Source: a virus. From it: a DNA stretch of 24,192 bases. The DNA lies in the IMG/VR virus record IMGVR_UViG_3300027728_000566, positions 1 through 24,192 of that record; one strand, 5' to 3'. Shown here piece after piece: positions 1-6,029 of this stretch (position 1 is its first letter; each line of letters starts with the position of its first letter). Below the pieces are notes generated by a model. The model saw only the letters and a list, made by a program, of their open reading frames with translations, was not told the DNA's origin and searched no databases. Made by a program: the position numbers and the translations under genes.

Positions 1-1
1 G

Positions 2-73
2 TGTCGTGATACAACTCCAAATTATTATCCAAATTTTTTAATGAAAAATGGTAGACCAATTAAATATTGGTAA
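2..73 (+). CDS. C-terminal end of an unknown gene (partial)
   Basis: An open frame runs in from the left edge and ends at a TAA at 71-73, encoding 23 residues that end NGRPIKYW. The stop abuts the stop codon of the minus-strand gene that begins at 74, so the two genes would converge with no spacer, as other convergent pairs in this window do. The peptide is too short to assign, and an open frame of this length can occur by chance, so confidence is low. The sequence left of the window would decide it. Confidence 0.35.
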   Translation, partial: CRDTTPNYYPNFLMKNGRPIKYW

Positions 74-1114
74 TTATAGGTATTCTTTTAAATAGGAATT
101 AAGGTTTTGTTTAAGTGAAGCATAGTTTGGGTAATCTGGTATTCTAAAACTTAGACGCTCCCAAATACTACAACTAAATAAACCTTTAATCAAGTAATCA
201 TAACTTCCATAGTTAAAAACACTATCACAATGATCTGCTTCGGTTACAAATTGTTTTATTGTTTTTGGTAGTGATTTAGTTACCTTAAATTTGGTATATT
301 TTTTTTTGTTATAATAAAATTCCTCACCATATTCGTTACCAGGGTCAATAACACCAAATTCTAATTCTTCCCATACATTGTTACTTACTTCATCATAATA
401 AGTCTCATTATATGCACTATCATACATTGAGTGTAGTTTTTCGGCTACATCATCCAAATAATTATCAAAAAGAAAAGTCATAGTATCATTGTCACTGAAT
501 AAATCCATAACATTCTCGTTTGTAATATAAAATTCATAATCACCATTTTCATCCTCAGTCCCAATTCTTTCAATTACATCAGTTACATTTTTAATTGGCA
601 CGCCTATTAAATCTTTTCCGTAATTTTCAACTATTCTATTGCGTAAATATTGTTTGTTTTCATTGGTTAATTCATCATAAACATTATCCATTAAATCAAT
701 ATATTTCCAATCAGTAGTGAATATTTCATCATAATCTTCCTTGAATACTCTTTTTGCCACATCATATGAACTTACATCTCTACCACTATCACTAAAATAA
801 TCAGCCATATCTTCTTTGTCTCTAACTTCATAATAATAATCCTTACCATCAAAACTAATATCACTAAAACTATTACCTATAGTTTCTATTGCATTTTTAT
901 AAGTGCTTTCATCATTCAAAAGATATGTCCAGATTTTGTTTTCAACCTCAGTATCATCCATTAGTTGGTATTGGTCAAAATCAATATATTGTATTACATC
1001 AGAATTGAACAATACATCTAATAATTCTTCAATATCAATACCCATCATTTTAGCAATGGCCTCAATACCTTTGTCATTAACTAAATCAACTATCTTTTGT
1101 AATTTGGGTGTCAT
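74..1114 (-). CDS. Acidic hypothetical protein, 346 aa
   Basis: Not recognised. The protein is very acidic and rich in Asp, Glu, Tyr and Asn, with no signal peptide or membrane segment. The first 30 residues (MTPKLQKIVDLVNDKGIEAI onwards) look like a small helical unit with an isoleucine/leucine-rich second helix (IDIEELLDVLF), which could be a helix-turn-helix-like or packing module, but this is not firm. The middle is dense in DDY/DED clusters. Its ATG directly follows the TAG of the upstream Dps-like gene (1115-1561) with no spacer, so the two are almost certainly co-transcribed and probably translationally coupled. Function unknown. Confidence 0.8.
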   Translation of the reverse strand: MTPKLQKIVDLVNDKGIEAIAKMMGIDIEELLDVLFNSDVIQYIDFDQYQLMDDTEVENKIWTYLLNDESTYKNAIETIGNSFSDISFDGKDYYYEVRDKEDMADYFSDSGRDVSSYDVAKRVFKEDYDEIFTTDWKYIDLMDNVYDELTNENKQYLRNRIVENYGKDLIGVPIKNVTDVIERIGTEDENGDYEFYITNENVMDLFSDNDTMTFLFDNYLDDVAEKLHSMYDSAYNETYYDEVSNNVWEELEFGVIDPGNEYGEEFYYNKKKYTKFKVTKSLPKTIKQFVTEADHCDSVFNYGSYDYLIKGLFSCSIWERLSFRIPDYPNYASLKQNLNSYLKEYL

Positions 1115-1561
1115 CTATTTTAAGAATTTTAACTTATATAAAGTTTGGTTAAGTAAAGTACACACATTATCAACTTCGTTCTGAAACCAAGTATCATCAC
1201 AACAATCCCTTAATTCTGTTACTTTGTCACAAGTCTTTTTAAGGAAATTTATTGATGTTTCAACTCCTTTATATTCAACCAAAGGATAACTCTTATAACC
1301 TTTAACAATTCCATATTTGCCTTGATATGATTCAACAATCGTATCAACTAATGGAACAATACCATCATAATATCCTTGTAAGGCGATGTGTTCTGCGTAT
1401 GATTCTGTCTGTAAATGAAATGTGTGAGTTTGTGTACGAGAATGAAATAACAATGAAATCATCTCAGTAATATCAGAATTTGATTCTTTCTCATCTTGTT
1501 CCAAGAATAACCCTCTTTTCTTGGCCTCTTCCATAACCGTTTTTTTAATTCTGTCTTCCAT
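1115..1561 (-). CDS. Dps/ferritin-like protein (DUF5856-like), 148 aa
   Basis: Residues 36-80 read like the first two helices of a Dps-type ferritin fold: HSRTQTHTFHLQ, then SYAEH, YYD and LVDTIVE. His46, His49, His58, Asp66, Asp73 and Glu77 have roughly the spacing of Dps ferroxidase ligands (His...His-x3-Asp...Asp-x3-Glu). Length is close to Dps (about 150-170 aa). Related small proteins of T4-like phages are filed as domains of unknown function. If the resemblance holds, it may bind iron or protect DNA from oxidation; this is inference. The gene starts right after a terminator (1594-1615), so it probably heads a new transcript with the acidic gene downstream. The leader is A/T-rich with no Shine-Dalgarno. 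Confidence 0.6.
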   Translation of the reverse strand: MEDRIKKTVMEEAKKRGLFLEQDEKESNSDITEMISLLFHSRTQTHTFHLQTESYAEHIALQGYYDGIVPLVDTIVESYQGKYGIVKGYKSYPLVEYKGVETSINFLKKTCDKVTELRDCCDDTWFQNEVDNVCTLLNQTLYKLKFLK

Positions 1562-1593
1562 AATTTTTTATTTATAAATATAACTAAATAACG

Positions 1594-1615
1594 AAAAAAG
1601 CAGACAATAATGTCT
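1594..1615 (-). terminator. Rho-independent terminator
   Basis: On the minus strand a perfect 5-bp stem, AGACA/TGTCT (1602-1606 with 1611-1615), with a 4-nt loop, is followed by GC and six Ts (1594-1599). It lies downstream of the small lipoprotein gene and closes the transcript that includes smpB. The stem is short but the T-run is clean. The rest of 1562-1672 holds two further small inverted repeats, at 1652-1667 (CTTGTT/AACAAG) and 1630-1642 (CCGA/TCGG), and no coding sequence I can support. Confidence 0.55.
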
Positions 1616-1672
1616 CCCTTTTATTAGGACCGAATGAATCGGACTCCACCACCTTGTTTGTGAACAAGGAAA

Positions 1673-1801
1673 CTACTTGTGGCAAGAACTATCTTGTTCA
1701 ACCTTGTGACAGGTTTTTTCAGCTTTCTTACAACAACTCTTCTTTGCTGGACAGCAAGATGCCATAAGTACCACAAACACACCAAATAAAAACAATCTCA
1801 T
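1673..1801 (-). CDS. Tiny Cys-rich lipoprotein, 42 aa
   Basis: A 42-residue frame begins MRLFLFGVFVVLMASC: a basic residue, a hydrophobic stretch of about 11 residues and a lipobox-like LMAS-Cys, as in bacterial lipoprotein signals. The mature part is about 27 residues, with seven Cys (CC, SCC, TC, SC) and many Lys. It is probably exported and lipid-anchored. Small phage lipoproteins include the Rz1 outer-membrane spanin and superinfection-exclusion proteins; this one is Cys/Lys-rich, not Pro-rich, so I do not call it Rz1. It lies 18 nt after the gene at 1820-2095 and just before a terminator, so it is the last gene of that operon. Confidence 0.65.
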   Translation of the reverse strand: MRLFLFGVFVVLMASCCPAKKSCCKKAEKTCHKVEQDSSCHK

Positions 1802-1819
1802 ATTATAACAATTTAAGGT

Positions 1820-2095
1820 TTATTTTGTGACCAGAGCTTCAATCTTTGATTTGACAATCTCCGTCATATCATAAGTATTTACACCAGTCGTAATTATTGA
1901 ATCAACTAACTTATCATAGGGAATATGAATTAAAAAGTCAACTCCATTGAAGAATGTTAAGGAATTTTTAAGTTCCAATGATCCGTGAATCATCTTGAGA
2001 AATAGTTTGAACTGAACATCATTGATGAAGTTCTCATTAAGGATTGTTCCGAATTTTTCGTTAACAATTTTGATGTTATAAGCAGTTGTGTTCAT
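1820..2095 (-). CDS. Hypothetical protein, 91 aa
   Basis: Not recognised. A soluble mixed alpha/beta protein without Cys or an obvious motif. It starts MNTTAYNIKIVNEKFGTILN and contains a hydrophobic strand-like stretch (FLIHIPYDKLVDSIITT). The ATG is 11 nt downstream of the previous gene's stop in an A/T-rich leader. It sits in an operon with the genes at 2107-2997 (including smpB) and the small lipoprotein downstream, but nothing indicates its role. Confidence 0.7.
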   Translation of the reverse strand: MNTTAYNIKIVNEKFGTILNENFINDVQFKLFLKMIHGSLELKNSLTFFNGVDFLIHIPYDKLVDSIITTGVNTYDMTEIVKSKIEALVTK

Positions 2096-2106
2096 TTGTT
2101 TGGATT

Positions 2107-2367
2107 TTATTCAGTAATAATGTTTGATATATTCTTTTCATTGAAGTTTGATGCAAACTCCATTACTTCTTCTAAAGTTTTCCAAGTTGTTACAGTCCAT
2201 AGAGAGTTCCAAGTTGCATTATCTTTCTTTCTTGTTGCCAAGATATACCAACTCAAATTAAGTCTCTCAATAGAGATATAAAAACCATTCTTTCTACAAT
2301 TCCAAGATAATGTTCTGTTGTCCATTTTCTGAGTGAATGTTGTCTTGTTGAATACTTTCTTTTCCAT
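2107..2367 (-). CDS. Hypothetical protein, 86 aa
   Basis: Not recognised. Rich in Asn, Lys, Thr and Trp (five Trp in 86 residues), with a central segment ISIERLNLSWYILATRKKD that looks like two beta strands, so it may be a small beta-sheet domain. Its ATG overlaps the smpB stop by one base (TAATG), which suggests translational coupling to smpB. No membrane segment or signal. Confidence 0.7.
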   Translation of the reverse strand: MEKKVFNKTTFTQKMDNRTLSWNCRKNGFYISIERLNLSWYILATRKKDNATWNSLWTVTTWKTLEEVMEFASNFNEKNISNIITE

Positions 2368-2777
2368 TAGTTGTTTCTTTGAATGTCTCTTTGAATATCT
2401 CGTTCTTTAATCGTATTTCTTTTATCGTGGATTTTCTTCCCTTGTGCTAAAACAATCTCAACCTTAATTAAGTTCCGTTCATTGAAATAAATTTTTGTTG
2501 GAACAATTGTCAGACCATTGATTAATTTTGATTTCAATCTTCTGAGTTGTGATTTCTTTAATAACAACTTTCTTTCTCGTTTTGGTTCCCCATTTGCCAA
2601 AGAAATTGAAATATTTTTAACAAAGAGTTCATCATCCTTGAAATAACAATATGTGTCGGTCAGGTTAACATTACCTAGTCGGATGGATTTAACTTCCATT
2701 CCGGTCAATACAATACCAGCCTCATATGTTTCCAAAAAGGTATATTCAAATCTAGTTTTTTTGTTTTCAATCTTCAT
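2367..2777 (-). CDS. smpB: SmpB, tmRNA-binding protein
   Basis: The family signature is clear: NKK near the start, then EAGIVLTGMEVKSIR, VNLTDTYCYF, LFVKNISIS, RERKLLLKK, LTIVPTKIYFNER, VEIVLAQGKKIHDKR and TIKERD. SmpB binds tmRNA and delivers it to stalled ribosomes in trans-translation. The start at 2777 (MKIENKK) fits the family N-terminus; in-frame ATGs at 2780, 2786 and 2789 are also possible, and longer starts would overlap the upstream gene heavily. The protein is about 136 aa, shorter than the usual 150-160. The loop between the HIS-like strand and PKRERK lacks about 9-10 residues, and the C-terminal tail ends soon after KERDIQRDIQ. It resembles Bacteroidota SmpB (the YFNERN stretch). 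No ssrA gene is visible here, so it would act on host or distant phage tmRNA. Confidence 0.9.
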   Translation of the reverse strand: MKIENKKTRFEYTFLETYEAGIVLTGMEVKSIRLGNVNLTDTYCYFKDDELFVKNISISLANGEPKRERKLLLKKSQLRRLKSKLINGLTIVPTKIYFNERNLIKVEIVLAQGKKIHDKRNTIKERDIQRDIQRNN

Positions 2778-2997
2778 CATCTTCATCATCTTCAACTCCC
2801 CAATTGGCTTCATAGAATTTGTCATTAACATACTTTTCCAATTGTTCCGCAACTTCCAAATATTTTTTTCTTAATTGGTGGAATTGTTCATCCTCTATTT
2901 CTTCAAAACTTGAGTAATGTTTGAAACAATAGTGGAATCCTTCATCTCTCATTTTGGCGTCGAGATATGTCCAGTTTTCTGCTTCTTGTGCTTTCAT
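2767..2997 (-). CDS. Hypothetical protein, 76 aa, acidic tail
   Basis: Not recognised. A mostly helical protein (residues 30-62, FEEIEDEQFHQLRKKYLEVA onwards, look like one long helix) with a run of Asp/Glu at the very end (VEDDEDDED). That acidic tail is encoded by a GATGAAGATGATGAA repeat which also supplies the alternative ATGs of smpB; the two genes overlap by about 11 nt. The tail could mimic DNA or bind a basic partner, but this is speculation. Confidence 0.7.
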   Translation of the reverse strand: MKAQEAENWTYLDAKMRDEGFHYCFKHYSSFEEIEDEQFHQLRKKYLEVAEQLEKYVNDKFYEANWGVEDDEDDED

Positions 2998-3001
2998 AAT
3001 T

Positions 3002-3413
3002 TTATTTTAATAAATTTGTATAAACTTCAATAGTTTTTTTAAAAAAATCATTTCTAACTATCATTTCATGATATTTTGTATAATCGTTCAACATTTTTCT
3101 TGAGTATATTGAAAATAATTCAGTGTCAAACATTTGTTTAAATAAATTTGTATTGTGTTCATTTATTAGTTTAGTATATTCTTTATATCTTTCTTCAAAA
3201 TTTTCGTTTTTAATCACTATTTCTGCAAAACAACCGAGAAATATAATTGTATTATTAGTTTTTTTTGATGAAAAAACATATAAAGTGTTTTCAATTGGAT
3301 ATCCTGAATTCCAAACTAATTCTTTTCCGCTTTTACATTCAATCCAAATAATAAAACCGTCAACACAAACAATAAAATCAGGTGATTTTTGACTATTGAA
3401 GGGTTGTTTTCAT
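3002..3413 (-). pseudogene. Frameshifted small PD-(D/E)XK nuclease
   Basis: From 3409 to 3002 the minus strand encodes SQKSPDFIVCVDG, IIWIECKSGKELVWNSGYP, LYVFSS, TIIFLG and then a helical half. PD at residues 11-12 and E-x-K at 25-27 form the PD-(D/E)XK metal site typical of restriction enzymes and phage endonucleases. This frame has no ATG and no useful GTG or TTG upstream of the motif. An ATG lies at 3413 one frame away and hits TAG after six codons. Removing one A from the AAAA run at 3407-3410 would join that ATG to the nuclease frame and give a 136-aa protein starting MKQPFNSQ. So there is either a real single-base frameshift, a homopolymer error in the assembly, or programmed slippage. 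The GTG at 3217 would give only the 71-residue C-terminal half. Confidence 0.65.
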
Positions 3414-3453
3414 TATTTTTGATATTTAGTAGTGAATAATATTAATACAACCT

Positions 3454-3488
3454 CAAAGGTAGGAAATAAGTTTCAATAAAACAAAAAA
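3454..3488 (-). promoter_or_regulatory. Bacteroidota-type promoter
   Basis: On the minus strand TTTTTTG (3488-3482) is followed by 20 nt and then TACCTTTG (3461-3454), an exact match to the Bacteroidota TTTG-N19-21-TAnnTTTG promoter. The -33 element reuses the T-run of the terminator just upstream. Transcription would start about 40 nt before the ATG at 3413 and read the nuclease fragment and probably the smpB operon. This is the best host-type promoter I found in the window. Confidence 0.45.
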
Positions 3489-3521
3489 CCCCAATAAATT
3501 TCTGCATTTATTGAGGTTTTT
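3483..3521. terminator. Bidirectional terminator
   Basis: CAATAAAT (3492-3499) pairs with ATTTATTG (3506-3513) around a 6-nt loop. CC/GG pairs extend the stem across one mismatch, with AAAAAA on the left and TTTTT on the right. On the minus strand it ends the NUDIX transcript. The remaining intergenic sequence from 3522 to 3596 shows nothing I can name. Confidence 0.65.
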
Positions 3522-3596
3522 AATATATATTAACCAACATAAAGAAAGGGAGTTGGGGGTTGTGAAATATAAATATATCAATATTTTCAAAAAATC

Positions 3597-3974
3597 TTAT
3601 TTATAATAAAAAAAAGTTGTTTTTCCACCTTTTCTGGCAAGTTTTTTTTTATTAAACCATTTACACTCATCGTGTTCATACCCATCTCTAGCACCATCCA
3701 AATCAATATCAACCTTTGTTGAAATCTCATACATAAACAAATAATATTTCATTCTTGATGCACCATTCAATGTTGCAACATAATCCAAGTTATCAATAAT
3801 CTGAAGTCCAGTTTCTTCCCTAAATTCCCTTATTGCCCCTTCCTCAATCTTTTCACCCTTTTCTAAATGTCCACCAGGAACTGACCATATACCTGGTAAA
3901 CTTCCCTTCTGACTACGTTTACACAATAAACATTGATTCTTATATTTTAATAATATACCAGCACAATTTCCCAT
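3597..3974 (-). CDS. NUDIX hydrolase, 125 aa
   Basis: A complete NUDIX box is present: GGHLEKGEKIEEGAIREFRE followed by ETGL matches G-x5-E-x7-REU-x-EE-x-GU. The family hydrolyses nucleoside diphosphates linked to another group, with Mg2+ on the Glu cluster; MutT-like dGTP or sugar-nucleotide hydrolases are the closest type. The substrate cannot be read from the sequence. I start at ATG 3974 (MGNCAGILL) because the only longer option is a TTG two codons upstream. The gene is divergent from the DUF192 gene with only 26 bp between start codons, and ends before a strong terminator. Length is normal for a minimal NUDIX domain. Confidence 0.92.
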   Translation of the reverse strand: MGNCAGILLKYKNQCLLCKRSQKGSLPGIWSVPGGHLEKGEKIEEGAIREFREETGLQIIDNLDYVATLNGASRMKYYLFMYEISTKVDIDLDGARDGYEHDECKWFNKKKLARKGGKTTFFYYK

Positions 3975-4000
3975 ATTCAATTATTCTTATATTTATATAT
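3975..4000. promoter_or_regulatory. 26-bp divergent start region
   Basis: Only 26 bp separate the NUDIX ATG (minus) from the DUF192 ATG (plus), and the segment is almost pure A/T with the alternation TTATATTTATATATAT. Two divergent promoters cannot both lie wholly between the genes, so they must overlap or reach into the coding sequences. TATAAATA (the T4 late-promoter octamer) occurs on the minus strand at 3990-3997, but the base composition makes this weak evidence. Confidence 0.3.
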
Positions 4001-4348
4001 ATGAAGTTAAGTATAAATGATAATAAATTCAAGGTAAAAGTTCAAACATCCCCAAAAGAAACTCAAGAAGGGATGATGAACAAAACCTTTGATAAAACAT
4101 TCAACGGAATGTTATTTGTTATGAAAAACCAAGAACATTGTTTTTGGATGAAAAATTGTATTATATCCTTGGATATGATATTCATTGACGGTGATAAGAT
4201 AACAAAAATTTATCATAATTGTCCCCCCTGTGAAGATGAACCTTGTAAAAGATATTGTGGAGATGGTGGTTATATCTTGGAAGTCAAAGGTGGAACTTGC
4301 AAGAAATTGGGAATAAAAAAAGGGGATGTTGTTACATTCCCCTCTTAA
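4001..4348 (+). CDS. DUF192 family protein, 115 aa
   Basis: DUF192 hallmarks are visible in order: GMMNK near residue 24, then NGMLFVM, the invariant-looking FWMKNCIISLDMIFID (residues 48-63), PPCEDEPC, and YILEVKGGTCKKLGIKKGDVV at the end. The family is a small beta-barrel of unknown biochemistry, often secreted in bacteria and archaea. This copy has no signal peptide and starts directly with the strand MKLSINDNKFKVKV, so it should act in the cytoplasm. ATG 4001 is chosen because longer in-frame starts run through the divergent NUDIX gene. Four Cys in the PPCEDEPCKRYC region could bind metal. It converges on the DHH gene with only 2 nt between stop codons. Confidence 0.88.
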   Translation: MKLSINDNKFKVKVQTSPKETQEGMMNKTFDKTFNGMLFVMKNQEHCFWMKNCIISLDMIFIDGDKITKIYHNCPPCEDEPCKRYCGDGGYILEVKGGTCKKLGIKKGDVVTFPS

Positions 4349-4350
4349 TA

Positions 4351-6021
4351 TTATCTTAATACTCTTTTTATTATATTCCTAAAATAACTCTCATTTACAT
4401 TGGTTTCACTTTGCATCATCTGAACCAATTTACCCTTAAATGATTGAGCAATTTTTTTTACAAATCCAACATATGGTGTCTCGTCTTCTTTAACCGAAAA
4501 TGGATTATATTTTCCTATCTTAACAACCCTACCATTTTCAATTTTCATTATTTCTGAAGTATCTTGAATGTAATATTGCCCATCAGATAATGGTTTTTTA
4601 TTTCCTTTTTTATCCAATTTAGATACAGTTGAATCCACCTCAATATTCTCAACAATTAAATCAGTACTATAAACATTATTAACTCTAACGGTTTCTCTTG
4701 CTGGTCGTTTTTCCTCTTTATTGGGGGGTCTGTTGGATCTCTTCAAATAGTTAAGTCCTGATATATTGGTAATACATTTATGGCCACCACTATTTTTAAG
4801 AACAATGTCCCAACCACTAATTACAATGTTATCCAATACTTCTTTGTCTTCCTCATTTAAATTAATGAATTGGGTGTCCATAATTCTTTCCAAATCTTCT
4901 TCTGAGACACTTTCATCCATCATCTCATATACATTCCCATATAACGCTTTTAAGTCCTTGTAAGTAAAACCAACTGACTCTTCATTAAATCCTGGGTCAC
5001 TCTCGGATATCCATTTCAAACTTGATAATCTAACCTTAATTTTTTTAAGTTCCCCCTCAAATTCTTTTAAAACATCATCCTTGACTTCACCAAGATTAAT
5101 ACCTTTTAACTTTCTATCTTCTTTAAATGGATTACATGATACTTGAACCATCCCCATTGGATATGCCGTTATTAAAAAGTCCCCATCTGGATTATTGATA
5201 AATGGGGTATATCTATCATACGAACCCTTTGGTCTAATATAACCCAACCCATATTGGAATATTACACTATCTTCAATGTTAATGTCCTTATCGGTTGTTC
5301 TACGTTCAGTATAATCTGTTTGATTCTGTAATAAGTCTTCAACTAATTCATTGAAATCTCCACCAAGTAATTGTCTTATCTTTAGATAAATGCTAATAAT
5401 TGATGGTGTACAATCTAAAACTAATGTTTCCAAGAAATTGTCCTGACTTTTGAATGTTAATAACAATTTATTAACAACAAAGGTGAGCATAAATCTATTC
5501 TTCTTACTAGAGTTTTTGAAATCAAAGTTTAGAATATCTTGTGGAGTAATACCATATCTAATAAAGTCAGCACTATCCACCGTTGAGATTGCTTGAATGT
5601 CCGTGTTTGTGAATATATCACTTGATGATATTATTTCAGATACCGTCTTAACATTTTACCTTGAATGTGAGAATTGTTTTGATTTTGTAAATTCAGCCCC
5701 AGCTTGTGTATCGTGGTGGTCAGTATGAATAACAAACATTGGTTTTCCGTGAGCAAAATCTACTAATACTGGCATAACCTCACCACTCGCATTTGGTTTC
5801 TTTATGGCGAATTCTGAGGGTCCGTATTGAATGGTTTCGGCATCAACAACTTTGATTCCATAATCCTCCAAATATTTTTTCATGGCCAAGGCCGTTGTAA
5901 CTCCGTCAAGTCAAAGGTCCTGATGAAAGTAGATTTTCGCTTTTTTATATCTGTCAGCTAATTTATTTATGTTTTGTATACCACTTTCTAGTAGTAAACT
6001 TTTTTTCTTATAAATTTTCAT
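4351..6021 (-). pseudogene. DHH (RecJ-like) phosphoesterase with two in-frame stops
   Basis: One reading frame from ATG 6021 to 4351 (557 codons) encodes a DHH-superfamily phosphoesterase and is intact except for TGA at codon 37 (5911-5913) and TAA at codon 122 (5656-5658). Motif I is YFHQDL-stop-LDGVTTA, the DHH motif is HTDHHD (codons 99-104), VDSAD lies near 148-152, and the DHHA1-type glycine motif NSGGHKCITN lies near 412. Homologues act on nucleic acids or nucleotides with Mn2+ (RecJ, oligoribonucleases). After about residue 430 there is an extra 110-residue region and a C-terminal basic tag (NVNE then SYFRNIIKRVLR). The frame and all motifs are kept, so inactivation is recent, or the stops are read through, or they are assembly errors. 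Possible restarts are ATG 5883 and GTG 5580. The gene lies 8 nt downstream of the 305-aa gene. Confidence 0.8.
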
Positions 6022-6029
6022 TTTAATCG

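Noticed and set aside
1569-1576. TATAAATA octamers (T4 late promoter) upstream of several minus-strand genes (also 3990-3997, 21157-21164, 22279-22286)
   Set aside because: In such AT-rich DNA the octamer is expected many times by chance, the distance to the ATG ranges from 0 to 15 nt, and copies also occur where no gene follows. Not enough to call late promoters.
1630-1667. tRNA-like segment with two small inverted repeats
   Set aside because: No acceptor stem, no T-loop consensus and no full cloverleaf.
3123-3392. Plus-strand open frame opposite the nuclease fragment
   Set aside because: It is the shadow of the PD-(D/E)XK frame; its peptide has no recognisable feature.
5911-5913. Selenocysteine or an altered genetic code at the in-frame TGA
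   Set aside because: No convincing SECIS-like hairpin follows, and TGA and TAA act as normal stops elsewhere in the window (for example 6990-6992 and 13671-13673). Standard code kept; readthrough remains only a listed alternative.
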